Source: Flavobacteriales bacterium (GTDB lineage: Bacteria; Bacteroidota; Bacteroidia; UBA10329). From it: a stretch of DNA of 46,305 nucleotides. The position numbers and the translations under genes are program-made. The stretch spans positions 110,064-156,368 of the forward strand of contig WGMW01000013.1 of NCBI GenBank assembly GCA_016124845.1, written 5' to 3'. Position 1 is the stretch's first letter. The number at the start of each line of letters is the position of its first letter. Positions 1 through 6,702 of the stretch are shown piece by piece. The notes under the pieces were generated by a model. It saw only the letters and a list, made by a program, of their open reading frames with translations. It was not told the origin of the DNA and did not search any database.

Positions 1-457
1 CGCCTGCCAATTTGCTGATACCGTAGACCGTGGTCGGCTCCATAATGGTCGATTGGGGCGTGTGCAACTTGGGCGTGGTCGGGCCAAAGACCGCAATGGA
101 ACTTGGCCAATACACTTTATCGATGAACCCTTCTTTGGCCAGCTCCAACACATAGAAAAGACCGTACATGTTCAGATTCCACGCCTGCATGATCTTCTGC
201 TCAGCCGTGGCCGAAAGCAACGCGGCAAGCAAGTAAACTTCCCCAATGTTGTATTGAACCACCAACTGGCGCAGTCGGTCGCGGTCCATTACGTCCAAAA
301 GCTCGAACGGGCCGCTTTCCTTCACCTCGTCAGAGGCCGTTTTCAGGTCGGAGGCAAGCACCTGATCATTGCCATAGCGGGCGCGCAGTTCCATTACCAG
401 CTCGGTGCCTATCTGCCCCGAGGCTCCTATCACCAATATCCCTGTCTTCCCTGCCAT
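1..457 (-). CDS. L-threonine 3-dehydrogenase (SDR/epimerase type), 5' part
   Basis: The frame starts at an ATG at 457 on the minus strand and runs off the left edge, leaving 152 N-terminal residues. It opens with a Rossmann dinucleotide motif (GASGQIG, about residues 10-16). Further on are WPSSIAVFG with the catalytic Ser region and YGISK (YxxxK) near the cut edge, as in NAD-dependent epimerase/dehydratase proteins. The stretch STIMEPTTVYGISK resembles the short-chain threonine dehydrogenases known from Flavobacterium and animals. These oxidise L-threonine to 2-amino-3-ketobutyrate, which Kbl cleaves to glycine and acetyl-CoA. Another NAD-dependent sugar epimerase is the main alternative. The C-terminal domain lies outside the window. 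Confidence 0.82.
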   Translation of the reverse strand, partial: MAGKTGILVIGASGQIGTELVMELRARYGNDQVLASDLKTASDEVKESGPFELLDVMDRDRLRQLVVQYNIGEVYLLAALLSATAEQKIMQAWNLNMYGLFYVLELAKEGFIDKVYWPSSIAVFGPTTPKLHTPQSTIMEPTTVYGISKLAG

Positions 458-545
458 CTACTTAAGAATGTACACGGGCAAATGTATCATTTTTGCTGCC
501 CTCAAACCGAACAGTTCAGGTTTCAATTAGGTTCGGGCAGGTGCC

Positions 546-553
546 TATATTTG
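546..553 (+). promoter_or_regulatory. -7 box (TATATTTG) for the RidA-family gene
   Basis: This matches the Bacteroidota consensus TAnnTTTG exactly. It ends 17 nt before the ATG at 571, so the predicted leader is about 12 nt. No clear -33 element was seen. Confidence 0.5.
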
Positions 554-570
554 ACCCAAATTCTAAGAAG

Positions 571-987
571 ATGAGCGCTCCCAAATTCGATTCCAACCGT
601 GCCCCAGAACCTGTTGGACTGTACCCGCACGCCAGGCAGGTGGGTAACCTGCTTTTCCTTTCGGGAGTTGGACCGCGCGAACGCGGAACCAAGAAGATTC
701 CGGGAGTGGAATTGGATGATGACGGGAACATCCTCTCATACGACATTGAGAAGCAATGCCACTCGGTGTTCAATAATGTGAGGATGATTTTGGAAGATTC
801 GGGTTCAAGTTGGGATAGGATCGTGGATGTGACCGTTTTCCTCACCAACATGAAGGACGATTTCAAAACCTACAACCGCGTGTATGCCGAGTATTTCAAG
901 GACAACCTTCCGTGCCGTACCACGGTAGAGATCAATTGCCTGCCCACACCCATTGCCATCGAGCTGAAGGTCATTGCCACCATGTAG
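571..987 (+). CDS. RidA/YjgF-family deaminase, 2-aminomuconate deaminase-like
   Basis: This 138-residue protein belongs to the RidA (YjgF/YER057c/UK114) family, cytosolic trimeric enzymes that hydrolyse enamine/imine intermediates. Family features are LLFLSGVGPR near the N-terminus, DSGSSWDRIVDVTVFLTNM in the middle, and the C-terminal CRTTVEINCLPTPIAIELK, where the Arg binds the substrate carboxylate. The sequence around NCLPTPIAIE is closer to 2-aminomuconate deaminases of tryptophan/kynurenine breakdown than to housekeeping RidA; this assignment is an inference. An upstream in-frame ATG at 493 exists, but the -7 box at 546-553 and the family length favour 571. The TAG stop forms the edge of a palindromic repeat. 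Confidence 0.85.
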   Translation: MSAPKFDSNRAPEPVGLYPHARQVGNLLFLSGVGPRERGTKKIPGVELDDDGNILSYDIEKQCHSVFNNVRMILEDSGSSWDRIVDVTVFLTNMKDDFKTYNRVYAEYFKDNLPCRTTVEINCLPTPIAIELKVIATM

Positions 988-1007
988 AGACGCGATGAAT
1001 CGCGTCT
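988..1007. repeat. Perfect palindrome, possible terminator
   Basis: Nine bases (AGACGCGAT) are followed by GA and their exact reverse complement, directly after the RidA-family stop codon. The sequence resembles the GTAGAGACGCGAT-type interspersed palindrome common in some bacterial genomes. It could act as a terminator hairpin, but the following bases are only weakly T-rich. Confidence 0.5.
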
Positions 1008-1059
1008 TCATAATTGGCCGTTTAAATGCACGTCATTTGCCGGGAAAGCATGACCGAAG

Positions 1060-1124
1060 CAACTCCCCTCCGTGTAAGAGCCTGTCCCGAGCTTGTCGTA
1101 GGAAGGGGTCGTGGGGGATCCGAC
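1060..1124. repeat. Interspersed GC-rich repeat, disrupted copy
   Basis: The outer parts (ACTCCCCTCC at about 1062-1071 and GGAAGGGGTCG with GGGGGA at about 1101-1118) match the 37-bp repeat that occurs intact at 2407-2443 and 30938-30974. Between them is a roughly 28-nt segment containing CCTGTCCCGAGCTTGTCG, which itself resembles another common dispersed bacterial repeat. One repeat therefore appears nested in another. Confidence 0.5.
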
Positions 1125-1173
1125 CACGCCAAGACTCAAGCATGTCGGGCACTGCGCCACAATACCTGATGCC

Positions 1174-1217
1174 GCCCTTCCCCCTTCAAAAGGGGATGCC
1201 CGCATGGCGGGGGATTT
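1174..1217. repeat. Second GC-rich palindromic repeat family
   Basis: CCCCCTTCAAAAGGGG is followed by GCCCGCATGGCGGGGG, two short hairpins in tandem ending in GATTTA. It resembles palindromic intergenic repeats often seen in Bacteroidota, but it is not the same family as the copies at 2407 and 30938. Confidence 0.45.
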
Positions 1218-1352
1218 ATGGAGTACATTAACCTTAGAATGAACAACCCGCTCCGCTACCCGCATAAATAGACCGAGGGAGGTCAAATCGCCAAAGCGAG
1301 ACGGCTCAACACATCGCCAAAGTTCGCCAACACGCCCCGGCAACAAGATAAC

Positions 1353-1668
1353 TCAACGCGGAAGGTCAGTGAGTTCCACTGACAGGTATCGCAGATCAAC
1401 GCGGCATGTCCACAAGATCATCCGGCAGGCAAATAACCCGACCCGGAAGCACAATGATTCAATGCGAAAGGCCAACAACCCGACCTGACAATTCGGATAA
1501 TACGACCTGGTAGGTCAACAGTACAATGCGGAAGGCGGACAAGACAACCCGGAGGGTCAATAACTCAACCCGGCACCTCAATAAGTTAACGCGGAAGGTC
1601 GATAAGACGATGCGGAAGGTCAATAAGTTGACGGGGAAACCCATCAGAGCAACCCGGAAAACCCGCGC
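1353..1668. repeat. Degenerate 21-22 bp tandem repeat (about 15 copies)
   Basis: Units approximate CAACGCGGAAGGTCAATAAGA. The 5' copies are more diverged and 19-22 bp long. The last seven or so (from about 1523) are regular 21-mers such as CAACCCGGAGGGTCAATAACT. Because 21 is a multiple of three, one minus-strand frame stays open and reads as heptads (FRVNLLR, CRVELLT, LRVVLSA, FRIVLLT). The array fills most of the 769-bp gap between the RidA-family gene and ileS. Apart from this array and the upstream palindromes, only the ileS promoter was recognised in the gap. Confidence 0.8.
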
Positions 1669-1728
1669 CCCAAATCTTAAACAATTGTAATGCAACCGCA
1701 TCGGAGTTCGCCAACAGGGAGGCTTTTG

Positions 1729-1736
1729 TATCTTCG
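1729..1736 (+). promoter_or_regulatory. -7 box (TATCTTCG) for ileS
   Basis: This is a one-mismatch version of TAnnTTTG, 20 nt before the ileS ATG, just downstream of the decayed tandem repeat. Confidence 0.4.
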
Positions 1737-1756
1737 CGCTCCTTTCAGAAAAAACG

Positions 1757-4700
1757 ATGGCCAAGAAGTACACAGAATACAAGCAATTGAACCTGCCGGA
1801 GTTGGCGGACGAGGTGCTTGCGTTCTGGGAGCAGAACGACATTTTCAGGAAGAGTATTGAGACGCGCGAAGGCAACGAGCCGTTCGTGTTTTATGAGGGG
1901 CCGCCATCGGCTAACGGTATGCCGGGCATTCATCACGTCATGGCGCGCACCATCAAGGATATTTTCTGCCGCTACCGCACCCTCAAGGGCTACCAGGTGA
2001 AGCGCAAAGCAGGTTGGGACACACACGGATTGCCCGTGGAGCTCGGAGTGGAGAAGGAGTTGGGCATCACCAAAGAAGATATTGGTAAGACCATTACCAT
2101 TGCCGAATACAACGAGGCGTGCCGCAAGGCAGTCATGAAATACACGGACGTTTGGAACGACCTGACCCGCAAGATCGGGTACTGGGTGGATATGGACGAC
2201 CCGTATGTGACCTACGACAACAAGTACATTGAGAGCGTTTGGTGGTTGCTGAAGAACCTGTACGACAAGGGTTTGCTGTACAAGGGCTACACCATTCAGC
2301 CGTATTCGCCCAAGGCGGGAACAGGGTTGAGTTCACACGAATTGAACCAACCCGGAACCTACCGCGATGTGAAGGACACCACGGTGGTGGCGCAGTTCCG
2401 CGCCCTAAGCTCCCCTCCTGGAAAGGAGGGGTCGGGGGAGGTCGACCTTGTCTCGCAGCTACAGAAGTTCGGTGAGGTCTTCATCCTCGCTTGGACCACC
2501 ACACCTTGGACGCTTCCATCGAACGCGGCACTGGCCGTTGGCGAGAACATCGACTATGTGGCGGTAAAGACCTTCAACCAGTACACGTTCAAACCAATGG
2601 TCGTGCTGCTGGCAAAAGACCTGCTCGGCAAATGGTTCAAGGCTGAAAATGCCGAGTTGGCATTGGAGGATTATCAGGAAGGTGACAAGAAGATTCCTTA
2701 TCAGGTTGTAGCAGAATTCAAGGGCTCGGAGTTGGTTGGAACCCCTTACGAGCAGCTGCTTCCTTATGCACAACCAGATGGCGAAGGTTTCCGAGTGATT
2801 GCAGGAGATTTCGTTTCAACTGAAGACGGTACTGGAATCGTGCATATCGCGCCCACATTTGGTGCGGATGATGCCCGTGTAGCGAAAGCCGCAGGCGTTG
2901 GCGCCATGCTGGTGGACGATGGTCAAGGGAACATGGTTCCGTTGGTGGATCTGCAAGGCCGTTTCCGTCCAGAAGTGACGGATTTTGCGGGCGAATATGT
3001 GAAAGCCGAGTATTACACGGATGAGGAGATTGAGGCGGAGACCAAGAAACAAGGCCGTGATAATTACTTGTCGGTTGATGAGCGTATTGCCATCAAACTG
3101 AAAGAGGAGAACAAGGCTTTCCGTGTGGAGAAATATGTTCACAGCTACCCCCATTGCTGGAGAACGGACAAGCCCGTGCTGTACTATCCGTTGGATTCGT
3201 GGTTTGTGCGTACAACAGAAGCGAAAGACCGCTTGATCGCGCTAAACAAGACCATTAACTGGAAGCCAGAAAGCACAGGAACTGGCCGTTTCGGAAACTG
3301 GCTGGAAAACCTTCAGGACTGGAATCTTTCGAGAAGTCGTTTCTGGGGAATTCCGTTACCAATTTGGTCAACAGAAGACAAAGCAGAGCGCAAATGCATT
3401 GGTTCGGTGGAAGAACTGAAATCCGAATGCGAGAAAGCGGTTGCTGCTGGCGTGATGGAATCAAACCCATTGGCTGATTTTGCGGTCGGCAACATGGACG
3501 AAGCAAATTACAGGACGTTTGACCTGCATCGTCCGTACATGGATGATATTGTGCTCGTTTCCGAATCGGGAAAACCGATGAACCGTGAAATGGATCTCAT
3601 CGATGTGTGGTTCGATTCAGGGGCCATGCCTTACGCACAGCTTCATTATCCATTCGAGAACAAGGAGTTGATCGATGGCAAGAGCTACTATCCAGCCGAT
3701 TTCATTGCCGAAGGGGTAGACCAAACGCGTGGTTGGTTCTTCACGCTGCACGCCATCGGAACCATGTGTTTCGATTCAGTGGCCTACAAGAATGTGGTTT
3801 CCAATGGCCTCGTACTCGATAAAAATGGACAGAAGATGTCCAAGCGGTTGGGAAATGCAGTTGATCCATTTGAGACATTGAAGCAATATGGCCCGGATGC
3901 TACGCGCTGGTACATGATTACCAACGCAGAGCCTTGGGACAACCTGAAGTTCGATATTGAGGGAATTGCAGAGGTGCAACGCAAGTTCTTCGGAACGCTT
4001 TACAACACGTACGGTTTCTACGCCCTTTACGCGAATATCGATGGTTATGATTTCAGCGAAGCGGAAGTCCCCGTTTCAGAACGGCCAGAGATCGATCGCT
4101 GGATCATGTCCAAGCTCAACTCGCTGATTGCGGAAGTGGATGAGCATTACATGGCATTCGAGCCGAAGAAGGCCGGTCGTGCCATTCAGGAATTCGTGAA
4201 CGAAAACTTGAGTAACTGGTACGTTCGTCTTTGCCGCAGAAGATTCTGGAAAGGCGAACCATCCAAAGACAAATCATCGGCCTACCAAACGCTTTACACC
4301 TGTTTGGACGTCATCGCGAAGTTGATGAGTCCGATTGCACCATTCTACGCGGAGCGTTTGTTCTCGGATTTGAACGCGGTAACAGGAAGGGACGGTTCGG
4401 AATCTGTTCACTTGTCTGAAATGCCCGTTGCGGATAAAGCGGCAATTGACATCGATCTTGAGGAGCGAATGGAGATCGCGCAGAAGGTGACCTCTTTGAT
4501 CCTTAGCATCCGTAAGAAAGAAAAGCACCGTGTACGTCAGCCACTTGCCAAAGCAATGATTCCTGTGTTGAACGAGAAGTTTGCGCGGCAGATCAAAGCG
4601 GTGGAAGACCTCATTCTTTCCGAAGTGAATGTGAAGGAGCTCGAATACCTCACCGAAACGGCTGGTGTCATCGAGAAGACCATCAAACCGAACTTCAAAA

Positions 4701-5206
4701 CACTTGGACCGAAGTATGGCAAGCAGATGAAGCAGATTGCGGCAGAGGTTGGCAAAATGAGCCAAGAGGACATTGCGAGTTTGGAGTCATTAGGGACTTT
4801 CAATATTACGGTTGATGGAAGCGCGATTGATCTGACGTTGGAAGACGTGGAGATCATCTCCAAGGATATTCCAGGTTGGGCTGTAGCTTCTGAAGGAGGA
4901 ATCACAGTTGCATTGGATTTGACCATCACGCCAGCTTTGGAGCAGGAAGGCTTGGCAAGGGAGCTTGTGAATCGTATTCAGAACCTGCGTAAGGACAAAG
5001 GTTTGGAAGTCACAGACCGCATCAATCTCACCATTTTGGACGCACAACCATTGAAGGACGCGGTAACAAGCAATCTTAAATATATTTGCGCGGAAACGCT
5101 GGCGGAGAACTTAGAGCTTGTCTCTGAGGTCACTTCGCCTGAAGCAGTTACGGTTGATCTGGTCGGAGACCTTTCAACCCGAATTAATATCACTACATTG
5201 AATTAA
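1757..5206 (+). CDS. ileS: Isoleucyl-tRNA synthetase (type 2, GIHH signature)
   Basis: This 1149-residue cytosolic class I synthetase charges tRNA-Ile. The Rossmann core starts with YEGPPSANGMPGIHH (about residues 46-60). The signature tetrapeptide is GIHH (57-60, nt 1925-1936), where the family normally has HxGH. The CP1 editing domain begins around AWTTTPWTLPSN (about 243-254), and the second signature QKMSKRLGN lies near residue 691-699. The length, the PVELGVEKELG segment and the KMSKR form fit type 2 (eukaryote-like) IleRS. Residues about 217-231 (SSPPGKEGSGEVD) are encoded by an interspersed 37-bp repeat inserted in frame just before the editing domain. The ATG follows an AAAAAACG leader, and traR/dksA follows after 11 nt, suggesting cotranscription. 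Confidence 0.98.
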   Translation: MAKKYTEYKQLNLPELADEVLAFWEQNDIFRKSIETREGNEPFVFYEGPPSANGMPGIHHVMARTIKDIFCRYRTLKGYQVKRKAGWDTHGLPVELGVEKELGITKEDIGKTITIAEYNEACRKAVMKYTDVWNDLTRKIGYWVDMDDPYVTYDNKYIESVWWLLKNLYDKGLLYKGYTIQPYSPKAGTGLSSHELNQPGTYRDVKDTTVVAQFRALSSPPGKEGSGEVDLVSQLQKFGEVFILAWTTTPWTLPSNAALAVGENIDYVAVKTFNQYTFKPMVVLLAKDLLGKWFKAENAELALEDYQEGDKKIPYQVVAEFKGSELVGTPYEQLLPYAQPDGEGFRVIAGDFVSTEDGTGIVHIAPTFGADDARVAKAAGVGAMLVDDGQGNMVPLVDLQGRFRPEVTDFAGEYVKAEYYTDEEIEAETKKQGRDNYLSVDERIAIKLKEENKAFRVEKYVHSYPHCWRTDKPVLYYPLDSWFVRTTEAKDRLIALNKTINWKPESTGTGRFGNWLENLQDWNLSRSRFWGIPLPIWSTEDKAERKCIGSVEELKSECEKAVAAGVMESNPLADFAVGNMDEANYRTFDLHRPYMDDIVLVSESGKPMNREMDLIDVWFDSGAMPYAQLHYPFENKELIDGKSYYPADFIAEGVDQTRGWFFTLHAIGTMCFDSVAYKNVVSNGLVLDKNGQKMSKRLGNAVDPFETLKQYGPDATRWYMITNAEPWDNLKFDIEGIAEVQRKFFGTLYNTYGFYALYANIDGYDFSEAEVPVSERPEIDRWIMSKLNSLIAEVDEHYMAFEPKKAGRAIQEFVNENLSNWYVRLCRRRFWKGEPSKDKSSAYQTLYTCLDVIAKLMSPIAPFYAERLFSDLNAVTGRDGSESVHLSEMPVADKAAIDIDLEERMEIAQKVTSLILSIRKKEKHRVRQPLAKAMIPVLNEKFARQIKAVEDLILSEVNVKELEYLTETAGVIEKTIKPNFKTLGPKYGKQMKQIAAEVGKMSQEDIASLESLGTFNITVDGSAIDLTLEDVEIISKDIPGWAVASEGGITVALDLTITPALEQEGLARELVNRIQNLRKDKGLEVTDRINLTILDAQPLKDAVTSNLKYICAETLAENLELVSEVTSPEAVTVDLVGDLSTRINITTLN
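2407..2443 (+). repeat. 37-bp interspersed repeat inside ileS
   Basis: The element begins AAGCTCCCCTCCTG, with a central AAAGGAGGGG able to pair back to CCCCTCCT, and ends GGGGGAGGTC. It matches the copy at 30938-30974 at 34 of 37 positions by direct comparison. It is read in frame as part of IleRS. Confidence 0.85.
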
Positions 5207-5217
5207 AATCAGAACAG

Positions 5218-5595
5218 ATGGCAGAGAAGACCAGATATTCGAAAGAGGAATTGGAAGAATTCAGAGGAATCATCAATGAAAAGCTGGAGAAAGCGAAGGA
5301 AGACCTTCAACTCCTGGTGGACCAACTTTCTCACAAGGATGATCACGGAACGGATGACACTTCACCAACATTTAAGCTTTTGGATGAAGGTTCGGAAGTG
5401 CTTTCACGAGAAGAGATCAACCAATTGGCTGCGCGTCAGCAGAAATTCATCCAGAGTTTGGAGAACGCCCTCATCCGAATCTCAAACGGAACCTATGGCA
5501 TTTGCCGAGCTACCGGGAAGTTGATCTCGAAGGAGAGACTTCGAATCGTACCGCATGCTACTCTTAGCATCGAAGCAAAGAACGCGCAGGGATAA
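5218..5595 (+). CDS. TraR/DksA-family protein with reduced zinc finger
   Basis: The protein has 125 residues. An N-terminal helical region rich in Lys and Glu (about 8-45) likely forms the coiled-coil hairpin that DksA-type proteins insert into the RNA polymerase secondary channel. Next comes LENALIRISNGTYGICRATGKLI (about 80-102), matching the family motif YGxCxxCGxxI. Only the first cysteine is kept (CRATG), and the second Cys pair is replaced in HATLSIEAK, so zinc binding is unlikely. This reduced form is familiar in Bacteroidota TraR/DksA homologues. It follows ileS by 11 nt and precedes lspA, a conserved arrangement. A ppGpp-linked transcription role is inferred from the family. Confidence 0.88.
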   Translation: MAEKTRYSKEELEEFRGIINEKLEKAKEDLQLLVDQLSHKDDHGTDDTSPTFKLLDEGSEVLSREEINQLAARQQKFIQSLENALIRISNGTYGICRATGKLISKERLRIVPHATLSIEAKNAQG

Positions 5596-5617
5596 TCCGC
5601 GTATTGAACCAACACTT

Positions 5618-5645
5618 GAGAGGCCGCAGGGGCCTCTTTTGTTTT
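5618..5645 (+). terminator. Rho-independent terminator before lspA
   Basis: GAGGCC (5620-5625) pairs with GGCCTC (5631-5636), extended by an A-T and a G-U pair, with a 5-nt loop and a TTTTGTTTT tail. It lies 22 nt after the traR/dksA-like stop and ends 5 nt before the lspA start codon. Confidence 0.75.
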
Positions 5646-5650
5646 ATAAG

Positions 5651-6238
5651 GTGAAAAAGGCATTAGCGATCATATTTGGAGTGTTGGCACTCGACCAGAT
5701 CTCAAAGATCTGGATAAAGACCACGATGACGCTTGGGCAAGAGCATCATATTGCTGACTGGTTCATCATTCATTTTACTGAGAATGTCGGTATGGCATTC
5801 GGTATGGAGTTCGGTGGGGATTATGGCAAACTGGCGCTTAGCATTTTCCGCATTGTTGCTGTTTTTGGCATTGGCTATTACTTGTTCAAGGTTGTAAAGG
5901 AAGACACGCCAAACGTGGTCATAGTTTCCCTTTCATTGGTCTTAGCAGGAGCAGTTGGAAACATCATTGACAGTACTATCTACGGTCTCATTTTTTCAGA
6001 TAGTTATGGTCACGTGGCCACGCTTTTTCCGCCAGAAGGCGGCTATGCCGGGTTTCTCCACGGTAGGGTTGTAGACATGTTCTATTTCCCATTGTTTGAA
6101 GGAACCTTTCCTCAATGGCTTCCCAAGGTTGGTGGAGACCATTTTTTGTTTTTCAATGCCATTTTCAATGTGGCAGATGCCGCCATAACGGTGGGAATGG
6201 TCATGATAATTCTGTTTCAGAAGAAGTTTCTGAACTGA
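5651..6238 (+). CDS. lspA: Lipoprotein signal peptidase (signal peptidase II)
   Basis: This inner-membrane aspartic protease removes the signal peptide of prolipoproteins after lipidation of the lipobox Cys; several such lipoproteins are encoded nearby. The 195-residue protein has four hydrophobic segments. The first is ALAIIFGVLALDQISK, the family motif with DQ and K. The motif NVGMAFGM follows, then the catalytic aspartates in GAVGNIIDS and in GRVVDMFYFP. GTG at 5651 is chosen as start because it lies just before the first membrane segment; an ATG at 5555 would extend the protein back through the terminator hairpin and into the upstream gene. The loop before VVDMF is longer than in E. coli LspA. 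Confidence 0.95.
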   Translation: MKKALAIIFGVLALDQISKIWIKTTMTLGQEHHIADWFIIHFTENVGMAFGMEFGGDYGKLALSIFRIVAVFGIGYYLFKVVKEDTPNVVIVSLSLVLAGAVGNIIDSTIYGLIFSDSYGHVATLFPPEGGYAGFLHGRVVDMFYFPLFEGTFPQWLPKVGGDHFLFFNAIFNVADAAITVGMVMIILFQKKFLN

Positions 6239-6260
6239 GGGAAGAGCCCAAAGGATCTTC

Positions 6261-6338
6261 TTAAGCCGCTTCTTCTAATATCAGGTAGTAGATGTACGAC
6301 ATCAAAACTCCTGCAAACAACACTCCGGTAAGAATCAT
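6261..6338 (-). CDS. Possible 25-residue single-span membrane peptide
   Basis: ATG at 6338 to TAA at 6261 gives MILTGVLFAGVLMSYIYYLI followed by LEEAA, essentially one transmembrane helix with an acidic tail. The frame can be extended upstream by about ten codons without an ATG. It lies between lspA and another small membrane protein gene on the same strand. There is no homology evidence, so it may be chance. Confidence 0.25.
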   Translation of the reverse strand: MILTGVLFAGVLMSYIYYLILEEAA

Positions 6339-6434
6339 ATCGTAAGAATGATATGACAATGATAGCGGTCAGACAGATGCTTTCACAATGTACTTCCCGT
6401 AAGTTCTGAACATTGATTGTTTATTTCGCTAAAC

Positions 6435-6635
6435 TCAATTGGTGCTAAATCGATAAAGAATCTTGATGACCACCAACACCATAGTGAAGAGAACCACACC
6501 GAGAAGGAATTTCCATGATCCTTTGAAAATGGTTGGATTTTTTTTAAGGTCATCGCGGTATGCAAAGCCAACCCCTACAACGAAAGTCAGGACAAATATC
6601 CCGGCAAAAATCCAGTGGTTAGAAGTGATGTCCAT
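6435..6635 (-). CDS. Small two-span membrane protein, unknown function
   Basis: The product has 66 residues from the ATG at 6635; another ATG three codons upstream (6644) is also possible. There are two hydrophobic helices, HWIFAGIFVLTFVVGVGFAY (about 7-26) and FLLGVVLFTMVLVVIKILY (about 44-62). They are separated by a short charged loop (RDDLKKNPTIFKGSWK) that should face the cytoplasm. I do not recognise a named family, although similar short two-helix proteins occur in Bacteroidota. A strong terminator separates it from the gene upstream on the same strand, so it should have its own promoter. Confidence 0.6.
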   Translation of the reverse strand: MDITSNHWIFAGIFVLTFVVGVGFAYRDDLKKNPTIFKGSWKFLLGVVLFTMVLVVIKILYRFSTN

Positions 6636-6647
6636 TTGATGCAAAAG

Positions 6648-6681
6648 AAAGACCCTTGCTCAAACTGAGCAAGGGTCTTTT
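6648..6681 (-). terminator. Strong, probably bidirectional terminator
   Basis: A perfect 15-bp inverted repeat (AAAGACCCTTGCTCA and its complement) with a 3-nt loop. It lies 22 nt beyond the stop of the T9SS cargo gene at 6703, with T-runs on both strands. Confidence 0.85.
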
Positions 6682-6702
6682 GAAAAAACGTTAGTGCGAT
6701 AA

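Noticed and set aside
493-570. N-terminal extension of the RidA-family protein
   Set aside because: The extension would precede the -7 box at 546-553 and goes beyond the usual family length.
974-1231. 85-codon plus-strand frame after the RidA-family gene
   Set aside because: It is made up almost wholly of palindromic repeat sequence and has no recognisable protein features.
1353-1668. CRISPR array
   Set aside because: Units are directly adjacent, 21-22 bp and diverged, with no unique spacers and no cas genes.
1459-1875. Minus-strand frame of 138 codons with hydrophobic heptads
   Set aside because: It starts inside ileS on the opposite strand and owes its open frame to the 21-bp repeat period. 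No start signal or promoter is visible, so it is described as a repeat rather than a gene.
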